The translations under genes were made by a program, and so were the position numbers. From Skermania piniformis (lineage in GTDB: Bacteria; Actinomycetota; Actinomycetes; Mycobacteriales; Mycobacteriaceae): 64,000 bases of DNA. The notes under the pieces are model-generated. The model was not told the DNA's origin. It saw nothing but the letters and a program-made list of their open reading frames with translations, and made no database searches. This document shows positions 16,310-25,555 of the stretch, one piece after another. The stretch covers positions 1,240,001-1,304,000 of the forward strand of contig NZ_CP079105.1 in the NCBI RefSeq assembly GCF_019285775.1, given 5' to 3'. Position 1 is the first letter of the stretch. The number at the start of each line of letters is the position of its first letter.

Positions 16310-18931
16310 TCAGCCGGCGTCGAAGGCGCGGGCCTGCAACGACCGGGCGACCCCGGCGCGGCCTTCGATGACCAGCCGGGCCAGGGCCGGCGGCCGCTCC
16401 TCGGCGAGGAACGCGTCTGCTTCGGCGACCGCGTCCTCGCTGATGTCCCACGAAGGGTAGAGGCCGACCACCACCGTTTGCGCGCCTTCGCTGGAGCGCC
16501 GCTCCCATACCTCGGGTACGGCCGCGAAGTAGCGGGATACGAACGGTGCCAACAGGTCTCCTTGCCCGATTGGGGCGAAGCCGGAGATGATCGCGCGCGC
16601 GGTGATATTCGAGACCGAATCGTCTTCCACCACCGTCGCCCAGGTCTGCTCTTTGACCGCAGCCTGCGGCCGGGCCGCGGCAGCCGCAGCGGCTTGCCGC
16701 CGTCCGGCCGCAGTATTGTCCCTGGCCGCCTCGGCGTCGATGAACGGCGTCTCGGGGCCGTCGGCATCGACCCGGCCCGCGGCCGCCAAGGCCCGGACCA
16801 GCTGCCAGCGCAGGTCGGCGTCCACCACCAGATCGGGCAGGCCGGCGGTTGCCGGATCCGAGTCGAGCAGTGCGCTCAGCACGTCCAGTTCGGCCTCGCC
16901 CGGGGCGCTGCCGATCAGCGCATTGACGAAGGCCAGCTGGTGATCGGAGCCCGGCTCGGCGCCGCGGGCCAACTCCAGCAGCCGCGCGGTGTAGGCGGGT
17001 CGGCCCTCGGTCTCGGCCCAGCTCGGGTCGGCGTAGCTGCTCAGTGCGGTCTGCGCCTGGAGCAGCAGCCGTTGCACCACGCTGATCTCGGTTTCCGCGC
17101 CGATGCCGCGCTGCACCAGCGCCACGAAGTCGCGCGCCCGGAACTCGGCTTGTCGGGTCATCTCCCAGGCGGCCGACCAGCACAGCGTCCGGGGCAGCGA
17201 CTCGCCGATGTCGCCGATCCGGTCGATCAGCGTGGCCAGTGAGTCCGGGTCGAGCCGCACCGAGCAGTAGGTCAGATCGTCATCGTTGATCAGCACCAGA
17301 TCGCCACGCTCGACGCCCACCAATTCCGGTACCTCGGTGCGTTCGGCGGCCTCGGTGTCGATCTCGACCCGCTTCGCGCGGACCAGTTTGTGTCCACCCG
17401 CCCCGGCGTTCTCGTCTCCCGTCGCTTCGCTCGCCCCGGCATAGATGCCGATCGCCAGCCGGTGTACCCGATACTCCCCGGCGCCCGGTTCGGCGCCGGA
17501 CTGGAGCACGGCGAACGAGGTAAATCGGCCTTCGTCGTCCACCTCGAACTCCGGGCGCAGAACGTTCAATCCGGTGGTTCGCAGCCACTGCGCGCTCCAG
17601 TCGGACAGGTCTCGCCCGGACGACTGCTCCAACGCCCTCAGCAGGTCGCTGAAAGTGGCGTTGGCGTAGGCATGTTCGGCGAAATAGGCTCGTAGCCCGG
17701 CCAGAAACGGTTCGAGGCCGACATAGGCGACCAGCTGTTTGAGCACCGAGGCGCCCTTGGCGTAGGTGATGCCGTCGAAGTTCACTTCGACCGCGGCAAG
17801 ATCGGGGATGTCCGCAGCGACCGGATGCGTGGACGGCAGCTGATCCTGCCGGTATGCCCACGACTTCTCCGCCGCGGCGAACGTGGTCCACGCGGTGACG
17901 TACTCGGTGGCCTCGGCCTGGCAGAGCACCGAAGCGAACGTGGCGAACGATTCGTTGAGCCACAGGTCGTCCCACCATTTCATGGTCACCAGGTCGCCGA
18001 ACCACATGTGCGCCATCTCGTGCAGGACGGTCTCGGCGCGACGCTCGTACGCGGCTCGAGTGACCTTGGACCGAAAGACGTAGTCCTCCAGGAAGGTGAC
18101 CGCGCCGGGATTCTCCATCGCCCCCGCGTTGAACTCCGGCACGAACGCCTGATCGTATTTGCCGAACGCGTACGGAACGCCGAAGTTCCGGTGATAGAAC
18201 TCGAACCCCTGCTTGGTCTCGGCGAACAGCCGCTCTGCATCCATGTATTCGGCCAGTGAGGCGCGGCAGTAGATGCCGAGGGGGATCGTGCCGTGCTCGT
18301 CGGTGTAGCTGTCGGTCCACCGTGCGTAAGGCCCGGCGATCAGTGCCACCAGGTAGGTGCTCATCCGTGGAGTGGTGGCGAAGGTGAACCGGAGGGCTCC
18401 GGTATCGAGCGATACCCGTTCGGTTTCCGCACCGTTGGCGATGATCTGCCAGTCCGCCGGCGCGATAACCGCCAGGTCGAAGGTCGCCTTGAGATCGGGC
18501 TGATCGAAGCAGGCGAACACGCGCTTGGCATTCCCGGTCTCGAACTGGGTATAGAGATACACCGAGTCGTCGCTCGGGTCGACGAATCGGTGCAGGCCCT
18601 CCCCGGTGTGCATGTACGCGCACCGGGCCTCGACCACCAGTTCGTTCCGGTCGGCAAGTCCGGCCAACGGGATGCCGCTCGCTTCGGCGTAGCCGCTCAC
18701 GTCGATCGGTTCGCCGTTCAAGGTCGCCGAGATCACCTCCGGCGCGACCAGGTCGACGAACGTGTCGGCGCCGGACGTGGCCCGGAAACCGATCGTGGTG
18801 CGAGAGCCGAAAGTTTTCTCGCCGGGTCCACCCGAGCCGTCGGTCAGGTCCAGCTCGATCCGGTAGGAGTCGACGTCGAGCACGGCGGCGCGCTCGACGG
18901 CTTGGTCTCGGGTCAGGTTCGGTGCAGCCAC
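16310..18931 (-). CDS. pepN: Aminopeptidase N (M1 family zinc metallopeptidase)
   Basis: An 873-residue cytosolic M1 aminopeptidase that removes N-terminal residues from peptides. The GAMEN exopeptidase motif lies near residue 270, the zinc site HEMAHMWFGD near 302 and the third zinc ligand in WLNESFA near 325. The C-terminal half is the ERAP1-like helical domain, and the length matches actinobacterial PepN. GTG at 18931 has AAAGGGA eight to ten bases upstream. The gene is divergent from the DsbA-family gene and corresponds to Rv2467. Confidence is high. Confidence 0.96.
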   Translation of the reverse strand: MAAPNLTRDQAVERAAVLDVDSYRIELDLTDGSGGPGEKTFGSRTTIGFRATSGADTFVDLVAPEVISATLNGEPIDVSGYAEASGIPLAGLADRNELVVEARCAYMHTGEGLHRFVDPSDDSVYLYTQFETGNAKRVFACFDQPDLKATFDLAVIAPADWQIIANGAETERVSLDTGALRFTFATTPRMSTYLVALIAGPYARWTDSYTDEHGTIPLGIYCRASLAEYMDAERLFAETKQGFEFYHRNFGVPYAFGKYDQAFVPEFNAGAMENPGAVTFLEDYVFRSKVTRAAYERRAETVLHEMAHMWFGDLVTMKWWDDLWLNESFATFASVLCQAEATEYVTAWTTFAAAEKSWAYRQDQLPSTHPVAADIPDLAAVEVNFDGITYAKGASVLKQLVAYVGLEPFLAGLRAYFAEHAYANATFSDLLRALEQSSGRDLSDWSAQWLRTTGLNVLRPEFEVDDEGRFTSFAVLQSGAEPGAGEYRVHRLAIGIYAGASEATGDENAGAGGHKLVRAKRVEIDTEAAERTEVPELVGVERGDLVLINDDDLTYCSVRLDPDSLATLIDRIGDIGESLPRTLCWSAAWEMTRQAEFRARDFVALVQRGIGAETEISVVQRLLLQAQTALSSYADPSWAETEGRPAYTARLLELARGAEPGSDHQLAFVNALIGSAPGEAELDVLSALLDSDPATAGLPDLVVDADLRWQLVRALAAAGRVDADGPETPFIDAEAARDNTAAGRRQAAAAAAARPQAAVKEQTWATVVEDDSVSNITARAIISGFAPIGQGDLLAPFVSRYFAAVPEVWERRSSEGAQTVVVGLYPSWDISEDAVAEADAFLAEERPPALARLVIEGRAGVARSLQARAFDAG

Positions 18932-19020
18932 TGGCCGGTCCCTTTCGGTAAGGCGGATTTCCCCGAGTCGACTTTACTTGCGGCGGGAACGAATCCGTCT
19001 GGGTGGACGTTGCAGCCGAT

Positions 19021-19665
19021 ATGACCGACGACCATCCGAAAGACCGGGTCGACTTCTGGTTCGACCCCCTCTGTCCCTGGTGCTGGATCACCTCTCGCTG
19101 GATCCTCGAGGTACAGCAGGTCCGCGATATCGATGTGGCCTTTCACGTGATGAGCCTGGCCGTCCTCAACGAGGGTCGGGACCTACCGGACGGCTACCGC
19201 GCGATGTTGGCCGACGCGTGGGGTCCGGTACGGGTGGCGATTGCCGCTGCCCAGGCCGAGGGGGATCAGGTACTCGCCCCGCTTTACACCGCGATGGGTA
19301 CCCGGATCCACAACCGCCGCGCCGAGTACGAGAAAGGCGACGATCGCGCGGCCATGCTTGGAGCTGTGATCACCGAGTCGCTCGCCGAGATCGGGCTTCC
19401 CGCGGAGCTGGCGGAGGCCGCGCACACCGATCGGTACGACGAGGCACTGCGGGCCAGTCATCACGCCGGGATGGACCCGGTAGGACCAGATGTCGGCACG
19501 CCGACCATCCACCTCAACGGCGTCGCCTTCTTCGGTCCGGTATTGTCCCGGATCCCGCGCGGCGAGCAGGCCGGGCAGGTGTGGGACGGCGCAATCGCCC
19601 TGGCCGCCTACCCGCACTTCTTCGAGCTCAAACGAACTCGTAACGAGGATCCGGTATTCGACTGA
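19021..19665 (+). CDS. DsbA-family thioredoxin-fold protein, mycothiol-dependent nitroreductase type
   Basis: A 214-residue thioredoxin-fold oxidoreductase with the active site [13 protein letters not shown] near residues 18-21. The length, the motif and the position next to pepN match Rv2466c, a mycothiol-dependent reductase that activates nitro prodrugs. It is cytosolic: no signal peptide precedes the fold. ATG at 19021 is preferred over a GTG 18 bases upstream because [12 protein letters not shown] begins soon after it, as in the family. It is divergent from pepN with an 89-bp gap. Confidence 0.88.
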   Translation: MTDDHPKDRVDFWFDPLCPWCWITSRWILEVQQVRDIDVAFHVMSLAVLNEGRDLPDGYRAMLADAWGPVRVAIAAAQAEGDQVLAPLYTAMGTRIHNRRAEYEKGDDRAAMLGAVITESLAEIGLPAELAEAAHTDRYDEALRASHHAGMDPVGPDVGTPTIHLNGVAFFGPVLSRIPRGEQAGQVWDGAIALAAYPHFFELKRTRNEDPVFD

Positions 19666-19728
19666 CGCCGGTCGCCGGAACCGGTTCGAGAGGAGCGAGG
19701 AAGCCGCCCTGGCGATCGGTTCCCGAGG

Positions 19729-20679
19729 TCACGGCCGAGGCATCGGACCGGCTGTCGAAATCTGTTCCAGATCACGCGATTTCGGCGGAGGGATCAGTAA
19801 TCGGCCGTGTTTTCGGCGGTCGCGTATCGCGTTGCTCCGCCAGGTCAGCACCGGATGCGAGGCGAGCGCGTTGGTCAGCCAGGGGAAGAATCCAGGTTCG
19901 GTACTCGCCCGATCGGCCAACTCGTCGAAGCGCACGGCGGTGTTGAGGTATTTGCCGGCGCCGAGCGTTTGCATCGCGCCGTCGGCTCCGGTGGAGCGGA
20001 ACGCGTAGCCATGGTTGTCCGCGGTGTACTCCTGCGAGCGGCTCAACGCGGGGCCGAGGAACGGCAGGAAGGTCATCGCGAACGTACCGAGCTGGCGCCA
20101 GTAGGACGTGTGGCCGGCGGCGATGTGGCCTACTTCGTGGCCGATGATGAACGCCAGCGCGTCGGGTTGCCGAGACTCGCCGCCGACTTCGAACAGGTCG
20201 CTGTAAACCACCACGTACCGGCGGAATCCGTGCCCGGACGCGAACGCATTGATCTGCCCGTTGCCGAGCACCACGTAGGCGTCGGGCACTTTCGCCATGC
20301 CGAACCGGGCGGCGGCGTCGACCACGAGCTGGTAGGCATCCGGGAACTGGGTGGGCGACATCTTGATGCCGTCCACTCGGGGCGCCCCCCAGCCGCGGCC
20401 GCGGACGAACCAGATGAGCACCGGGGCCAGCACCATCAGCAGCACATACTCGTCGGCGTAGCCGGTGCTGAGCAGGCCGAAAGCCATGAGGTATCCCAGG
20501 ACGGTCACCCCGATCACGGCGACCAGCAACGGAATCTCCCAGCGATGTCGGGCCGGTAGGCCGTGCGCGTCGAGGCTGCGTTGCAACACGTTGGTCGTCG
20601 GGAGGGTGAAGTCGTGGACCGGCGTCGAGCCGGGTATCCCGGTGGGATCCGGCGGGCGGGTCGGGTCGAACGGCTGCAT
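19729..20679 (-). CDS. M48 family zinc metalloprotease, membrane-anchored
   Basis: A 316-residue M48 (HtpX/Ste24-like) protease. Two membrane helices lie at about residues 49-70 and 77-93, the zinc motif is HEVGH at 181-185 and the downstream SQEYTAD supplies the third ligand Glu. A proline-rich N-terminal tail precedes the helices. Such enzymes degrade or process membrane proteins in quality control. ATG at 20679 begins MQPFDPTRPP; the frame is open further upstream but would run over the divergent rpiB start. It is convergent with the DsbA-family gene. The substrate is unknown. Confidence 0.88.
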   Translation of the reverse strand: MQPFDPTRPPDPTGIPGSTPVHDFTLPTTNVLQRSLDAHGLPARHRWEIPLLVAVIGVTVLGYLMAFGLLSTGYADEYVLLMVLAPVLIWFVRGRGWGAPRVDGIKMSPTQFPDAYQLVVDAAARFGMAKVPDAYVVLGNGQINAFASGHGFRRYVVVYSDLFEVGGESRQPDALAFIIGHEVGHIAAGHTSYWRQLGTFAMTFLPFLGPALSRSQEYTADNHGYAFRSTGADGAMQTLGAGKYLNTAVRFDELADRASTEPGFFPWLTNALASHPVLTWRSNAIRDRRKHGRLLIPPPKSRDLEQISTAGPMPRP

Positions 20680-20719
20680 GCGGCTCACTGTAGTGAGCGG
20701 GCCTGACAGAATGCGCTCC

Positions 20720-21187
20720 ATGCGCGTATATCTGGGAGCCGACCACGCCGGGTTCGAGTTCAAGAACGTCATCGCCGAACACCTTCGAAACGCCGGGCAC
20801 GAGGTGGTCGACTGCGGCGCTTATGCCTACGATCCGGTAGACGACTACCCGGCGTTCTGTCTGGACGCCGCGCAGCGCACCGTCGCCGACCCGGGCAGCT
20901 TGGGGATCGTGCTCGGCGGCAGCGGCAACGGTGAGCAGATTGCGGCGAACAAGGTACCCGGCGCGCGGTGCGCGTTGGCCTGGAGCGTGGAGACCGCCAA
21001 GCTCGCTCGTGAGCACAACGACGCGCAGCTGATCGGGATCGGTGGCCGGATGCATTCCGAGGAGGAGATGCTCGCCATCGTCGACGCGTTCGTCGCCGAA
21101 CCGTGGTCGGGAGCGGAGCGCCATCAGCGCCGGATCGACATCCTCAGCACCTGGGAGCGCACCCACGTCCTACCACCGAAGGGCTGA
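20720..21187 (+). CDS. rpiB: Ribose-5-phosphate isomerase B
   Basis: A 155-residue enzyme of the non-oxidative pentose phosphate pathway that interconverts ribose 5-phosphate and ribulose 5-phosphate. MRVYLGADHAGFEFK starts the fold and GGSGNGEQIAANK carries a Glu (residue 72) at the place of the catalytic Cys of E. coli RpiB, which is the mycobacterial type. The length is standard. An ATG three codons earlier is possible. The 40-bp gap to the divergent M48 gene must carry both promoters. Equivalent to Rv2465c. Confidence 0.95.
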   Translation: MRVYLGADHAGFEFKNVIAEHLRNAGHEVVDCGAYAYDPVDDYPAFCLDAAQRTVADPGSLGIVLGGSGNGEQIAANKVPGARCALAWSVETAKLAREHNDAQLIGIGGRMHSEEEMLAIVDAFVAEPWSGAERHQRRIDILSTWERTHVLPPKG

Positions 21188-21333
21188 TCCGCCTGTCCTG
21201 CGAACGCAGGATAGGCTCCACCCACCCGGGCGTTATAGCTTCGTTGCCCGAACGGCTCCATGAATTCGCGGGATCTCGCGCGGGAAAGTCTCGATCCGTG
21301 GCGGATTGTCCGCCAGAGACGGATCGGTGGGAG

Positions 21334-22164
21334 ATGAGCGCAGTTTCGAGCGAACCAGGTCGGCCGACGGTGTCGGTGGTCACCGTCACGCTGGACGATA
21401 TGTACGGCCTGGAGCGCACCGCGATCAGCGTGTTGTCCCAGCTGGGTGATTTCGAGCTGGAGCACGTCGTGGTCGACCGGGCCGCCACCCCGGACACGGT
21501 CGAGATCTTGGAGGCGGTCGGCAGCTCCGCCCGGCTGATCGGGGTGGCCGACGCGGATCGGCACGATGCGATGGCCGAAGGGGTGCGGGCGGCGTCCGGG
21601 GACGTGCTGTGGTTCCTCGATTCGGGTAATGCATTCAGCTCGGCGTACGCGGTCGACTTTGCGCTGAACACGTTGACCGTGGATCGGCGGCTCGAGTGGG
21701 GTTACGGGATGTACCGGTCGATCGCGAGTAACGGTGAGCGGTCGGGTATTTCCGCGGGAACGGTGCCGGTCTCGCTCGTGGCTGCTGCGCTCGGGACGGC
21801 GCCGCCGCTGCAGTCGGCGTACTTCGGCGCCGACCTGGTGGCCGGCATCGGTGACCGGCACCGGAAGCGGCCGGCAGTGGCGGATCAGCTGTTCGTCCGG
21901 AGTGCCGCCTTGTCGGCCGAGCCGAAGCAGTCCCACCAGCTGCTCTGTGATCTCTGGTCCGGTCAGCCGGTTCTGGTCCGGTCGCCGTGGCAGCTGTGGG
22001 CGTTGCGGTCGGCCCGCCGGATCGGGACGCTGCCCGGGCCTCGTTCGATTGGCGGCCGGAGTTGCTGGGAACCGGTACGACCCGGGACTGAGCCGACGCT
22101 GGCGAGGTTTGGGCAGGGTCAGGTCAACCGGCGGCCGGATCGGCTGAGCACGAGCTTCTCGTAG
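21334..22164 (+). CDS. Small GT2-type glycosyltransferase
   Basis: A 276-residue protein beginning with a GT2 strand-helix (VSVVTVTLDD, then ISVLSQ), followed by VEILEA and WFLDSGNAF. That last segment resembles the LNSGD motif of WcaE-like transferases, but the acidic residue sits one place early (LDSGN). There are no membrane helices, so it would act in the cytosol or as a peripheral membrane enzyme. ATG at 21334 follows a GGTGGGAG stretch. Its last 46 bases overlap the convergent SulP gene end to end. Donor and acceptor are unknown; the altered motif leaves activity open. Confidence 0.7.
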   Translation: MSAVSSEPGRPTVSVVTVTLDDMYGLERTAISVLSQLGDFELEHVVVDRAATPDTVEILEAVGSSARLIGVADADRHDAMAEGVRAASGDVLWFLDSGNAFSSAYAVDFALNTLTVDRRLEWGYGMYRSIASNGERSGISAGTVPVSLVAAALGTAPPLQSAYFGADLVAGIGDRHRKRPAVADQLFVRSAALSAEPKQSHQLLCDLWSGQPVLVRSPWQLWALRSARRIGTLPGPRSIGGRSCWEPVRPGTEPTLARFGQGQVNRRPDRLSTSFS

Positions 22165-23798
22165 AGTTCCGGCTCGGCGGCGCCGGTGATCTGTTTCGCC
22201 GCCGCACGGTCGTCCGGGTAGAGAGTGTCGTCGGGTTGCAGCAGGCCGAGCCGGCGTAGCCGGCGGACCGCGGCGGGATCGACCCGGCTGAAGGCGAGGC
22301 TCACCTGCTGCTCGGTGAGCCAAGCCCGTAACCGGCCGAACTGCTGGGCGGCCGTGACGTCGACGGTGTGGATACCGTCCATATCGATGACGAGATACCG
22401 AACCGGCCGACGTTCGTCGGCCACGGCGTCACGCACGCGCCGCTGGAACTCGGTCGAGTTGGCGAAGAACAGCGGCGAGCGCATCTGTACGACCAGCAGA
22501 CCCGGGTCGATCATCTCGATGTCCCCGCTCGGTTGCTGCCGGCCGGCGGTGAAAAAGTCGATCGGCGGATTCGTTGCCGGCCGAATGAAGTTCGCCAACG
22601 CAAGGATGAACGAGACGAAGATTCCGGCCAGCGGCCCAACCAGCAGTGTCACGAGGAAGCACACCGCGGCCACCCCGAACTCGGCTCGGTCCAGCCGCCA
22701 CAACTCGCGCAGGTCGCCGATGCCGAGCAGGGGAAGCACAGCGACGCCGACGATAGCGCCGATCGCCGGCGACGGGATCTCGGCCAGCAGCGATGTGCCG
22801 AACAGCAGCAGCAGAACGGTCCCGACGGCTAGCACCAGCGCCGGCAGCTGGGTGCGCGAACCCGACTGGTCCATCGCGGCGGTACGGCTGGTGGAGGCGC
22901 CGACGGCGAAGCTGCCCTGCACACCCGAGGCGAGGTTGGCGAGCCCGAAGGCCATCAGGTCGCGGTCGGCATCGACCGGGTAGCCGCGTTTTTCGGCGTA
23001 AGAGCGGGAGACGAGGACACCCTCGGCCATCGTCACCAGGGTGAGCGCGAGCGCCGACGGCACCAATGCCGACCACTGGGTAAGGGTCAGGTCGGGCACG
23101 GTGAAGGTGGGCAGCCCGGCGGGCACCGCGCCGAGCACGCTCACGCCATGCTCGTCGGCGTGGGTGGTCGCGACGACCACGGTCGCGCCCACCATGACCA
23201 ACAGGGCCCAGGGCACCGCCGGTGCCCAGCGACGGCCGAGCAACAGGACGGCGACACTCACCGCCGAGATCGCGATGGACGGAAGGTCGGCGGTGCCGAT
23301 CCGCGACACCAGACCGGTCAGTTTCTCGACGAACTCGCCGCCGGACCCGGTGTGTACGCCCAGCATTTTCGCCACTTGCGAGGTCAGGATGCCGAGCGCG
23401 AGGCCGCCGATGAAGCCGACCAGGATCGGGTGCGATAGCAGGTTGGCCAACGCGCCCAGCTTGAATACCGCTGCGAGCACGAAGAATCCGCCGGACAGGA
23501 CCGCCTGAGCGAACGCCATTGCGACGTAGTTCGACTGGTCGACGATCGCCAGGCCGCCGAGCGACGAGGCGACCAACGCGGCCGTGGCGGCGTCCGGGGA
23601 GGCGACCACCTGACGCGAGGAGACCACCAAGGCGAAGATGATGGTCGGGACGACCAGTGCGTACAGCCCGGCCGTCGGCGGCAAACCGGCGATCTGGGCG
23701 TAGCCGATGTTGAGTGGGATCGCGATTGCGATCAAGGTCACCCCGGCGCTGAATTCGGTGAGGAGGTTCGTCCGGCTCAGTCCGGCAAGCGGGCGCAT
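22119..23798 (-). CDS. SulP family anion permease with STAS domain
   Basis: A 559-residue inner-membrane transporter of the SLC26/SulP family, moving sulfate, bicarbonate or a dicarboxylate. The N-terminal 400 residues hold the hydrophobic core, starting with AGVTLIAIAIPLNIGYAQIAGLPP typical of the family. The C-terminal STAS domain (about residues 430-545) contains VIDMDGIHTVDVTAA. No carbonic anhydrase gene is adjacent, and no sulfate assimilation gene either, so the substrate cannot be inferred from context. The 3' end overlaps the GT2 gene by 46 bp. Confidence 0.92.
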   Translation of the reverse strand: MRPLAGLSRTNLLTEFSAGVTLIAIAIPLNIGYAQIAGLPPTAGLYALVVPTIIFALVVSSRQVVASPDAATAALVASSLGGLAIVDQSNYVAMAFAQAVLSGGFFVLAAVFKLGALANLLSHPILVGFIGGLALGILTSQVAKMLGVHTGSGGEFVEKLTGLVSRIGTADLPSIAISAVSVAVLLLGRRWAPAVPWALLVMVGATVVVATTHADEHGVSVLGAVPAGLPTFTVPDLTLTQWSALVPSALALTLVTMAEGVLVSRSYAEKRGYPVDADRDLMAFGLANLASGVQGSFAVGASTSRTAAMDQSGSRTQLPALVLAVGTVLLLLFGTSLLAEIPSPAIGAIVGVAVLPLLGIGDLRELWRLDRAEFGVAAVCFLVTLLVGPLAGIFVSFILALANFIRPATNPPIDFFTAGRQQPSGDIEMIDPGLLVVQMRSPLFFANSTEFQRRVRDAVADERRPVRYLVIDMDGIHTVDVTAAQQFGRLRAWLTEQQVSLAFSRVDPAAVRRLRRLGLLQPDDTLYPDDRAAAKQITGAAEPELYEKLVLSRSGRRLT

Positions 23799-23998
23799 GC
23801 GATTCTCGCTTTCCTCGACTTCCCCAGAGTAGTGGTCCGCCGAGGACGCAATGGCGGCGCAAGCTACTCGGGCGATGCCGCCACCATTGCATCCTCGGCG
23901 TCCGGCCGAGCCGCTCGATACCTGAGGAAAGGAGGTTGGGCGGCACGGCCGACCTCACGCACGAGAGTCGTGGCTCGGCAGAGTGCTGCTGGAAAGAG

Positions 23999-24069
<71 letters not shown>

Positions 24070-24263
24070 AGGCATCGACATCGACGGGATCGCCACGATG
24101 TCGGATGCGTTCCGACTCTACCGCAGCCACCGCAACGCTTTGCCGATAGGGTGAATTGCCCGGGGTGCCGCTTCCGTCTCGTGAGCGGAGGGGCGCAGAT
24201 TCAATCCTCCGGGGAGGATGCGGTGGCAGGTATGTGCTACACGTCCGCTAAGATCTGTCGGCA

Positions 24264-24340
24264 CGGGGTGTGGCGCAGCTTGGTAGCGCGTTCGCTTTGG
24301 GAGCGAAAGGTCCTCGGTTCGAATCCGGGTACCCCGACCA
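24264..24340 (+). tRNA. tRNA-Pro (anticodon TGG), CCA encoded
   Basis: The plus strand folds with acceptor CGGGGTG/TACCCCG, anticodon loop CTTTGGG (anticodon TGG) and T loop GGTTCGAATCC. A discriminator A and a genomic CCA end the gene. It is divergent from the tRNA-Gly gene; the 194 bp between them contain no other recognised feature. Confidence 0.96.
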
Positions 24341-24360
24341 CAACGTGCTTACTCGAACCA

Positions 24361-24376
24361 GCGACCGATCGGTCGC
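24361..24376. repeat. 16-bp perfect palindrome downstream of tRNA-Pro
   Basis: GCGACCGATCGGTCGC is identical to its reverse complement. It lies 20 bp after the tRNA-Pro CCA and before the convergent small membrane gene. No T-tract follows, so it is not a typical intrinsic terminator; a protein site or chance in GC-rich DNA are alternatives. Confidence 0.4.
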
Positions 24377-24464
24377 CGGGCACCAGCCCCCTGAATGGGC
24401 GTCGAGATCCCCGCCGCAACTCCGCGAGGCAGGCCTGCGGTGGCTGTGCCGTACCGTTCGGCGG

Positions 24465-24725
24465 TTACGACGCCGGGCGGCCCACGACCAGTATTCGCGC
24501 CAGCTCCCGTGGCGCGCGGCGGAGTCCGTTCGCCTTGACAGATTGCCAGGTGTCTTTGCCGGCCAAGGCCAATCCGCTCCAGAACATGATCTCGGCGACG
24601 ACGACAGCGGCGGCAACGAGCCCCGCTCCGCTCGCCAGGGACACGCCGGCCAGCGGTGCGACGACCAGGGTCAGCCAAGGAATGAACGACAACAGGATCA
24701 GGGAGACTCCAACTCGGAGCAGCAT
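24465..24725 (-). CDS. Small two-helix membrane protein (transporter-suffix-domain type)
   Basis: An 86-residue membrane protein with two hydrophobic helices (about residues 5-27 and 32-54) and a basic cytosolic tail. The pattern SFIPWLTLVVAPLAG, AEIMFWSGLALAGKDTW is like the small 'transporter suffix' domain proteins that occur alone or fused to transporters; the function is unknown. It is divergent from a TetR regulator across a 68-bp region with a palindromic operator, so it is probably that regulator's target. Confidence 0.72.
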   Translation of the reverse strand: MLLRVGVSLILLSFIPWLTLVVAPLAGVSLASGAGLVAAAVVVAEIMFWSGLALAGKDTWQSVKANGLRRAPRELARILVVGRPAS

Positions 24726-24749
24726 CGGCGCGGGACCTTTCGGTTGATC

Positions 24750-24779
24750 TACAACGAACGTTGCATAACGTATGTTGTA
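24750..24779. promoter_or_regulatory. 30-bp imperfect palindrome, candidate TetR operator
   Basis: The outer arms are TACAAC and GTTGTA and the inner arms are ACGTT and AACGT, so the site reads TACAAC-nn-ACGTT-nnnn-AACGT-nn-GTTGTA-like on both strands. It lies between the divergent tetR-type gene and the small membrane gene. A -10-like TACAAT (24781-24786) directly adjoins it on the tetR side. This is the layout of an autoregulated divergent TetR operator. Confidence 0.7.
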
Positions 24780-24793
24780 CTACAATAGGTGGC

Positions 24794-25387
24794 ATGCCTC
24801 GCGTTGTCGACCATGATCGGCGTCGTGCCGATGTGACCTCTGCCGCAAGAACTCTCATTGCGCGGGAGGGGTTCGACGCGACGACGATTCGGCGGGTGGC
24901 GGCCGAGATCGGCAGTTCGACCACGGCGATAACGCACTACTTCGCCGACAAGGAAGCCATGCTCGTCGCGGTGATCCAGGACGCGTGGGATGCGCTCACG
25001 CCGCGAATTGCCGAGTTGGCCGATTCCAGTCCGGGTGGTTTGGCAACAGTGCGCATGTTGCTGTTGGCCGCGTTGCCCCTCGACGCGGACCGGGCCGCCG
25101 AGGCAAAAGTGTGGTTGGCGTTCTGGTCCGCAGCGACGACCAGGCCGGACCTTCGCCAGGTACAGCGAGACGGATACGCCGCCTTCCGGGCACTTCTCGA
25201 GAATGCGCTCGAACAGGCCCGGGAGCGCAATGAGATCGCGGCGAACTCGAGTGTCGCGATGTGCGCCGAGCAGCTGACGCTCTCCGTCGACGGCCTCCTG
25301 GTTCAGGCGACGCTGGAACCCGACCGGCTCCCGCCGCCTCGGCAGATCGCGATGGTCGATGACATGTTGAGCAGACTGCGTCGATAG
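24794..25387 (+). CDS. TetR family transcriptional regulator
   Basis: A 197-residue repressor. The N-terminal helix-turn-helix spans about residues 10-55: AARTLIAREGFDATTIRRVA, then GSSTTAITHYFADKEAML. The C-terminal ligand domain is of the BetI-like/TetR_C_6 type (LAFWSAAT). ATG at 24794 begins MPRVVDHDRR; a start further upstream would lie inside the operator palindrome. It probably represses itself and the divergent membrane gene. The inducer is unknown. Confidence 0.9.
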   Translation: MPRVVDHDRRRADVTSAARTLIAREGFDATTIRRVAAEIGSSTTAITHYFADKEAMLVAVIQDAWDALTPRIAELADSSPGGLATVRMLLLAALPLDADRAAEAKVWLAFWSAATTRPDLRQVQRDGYAAFRALLENALEQARERNEIAANSSVAMCAEQLTLSVDGLLVQATLEPDRLPPPRQIAMVDDMLSRLRR

Positions 25388-25541
25388 GTGAGCGCGTGGT
25401 TGTCTGCCGCGACGGTGGACCGCCGCCGGAACGGTGTCGCACATTCGATAGCCTGGGCGGGTTACGTGGTTGGATCGTGCGTTACTCCGCAGCTCGAGAG
25501 GCTTACCTAGACCCGACCGCGCGAACCCCGTACCCCTCGCT

Positions 25542-25547
25542 AAGGAG
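25542..25547 (+). promoter_or_regulatory. Ribosome binding site that places the tig start at GTG 25556
   Basis: AAGGAG is only two bases from the ATG at 25550 but eight bases from the in-frame GTG at 25556. The GTG gives [20 protein letters not shown], the N terminus known from mycobacterial trigger factor. Confidence 0.75.
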
Positions 25548-25555
25548 CCATGTCA

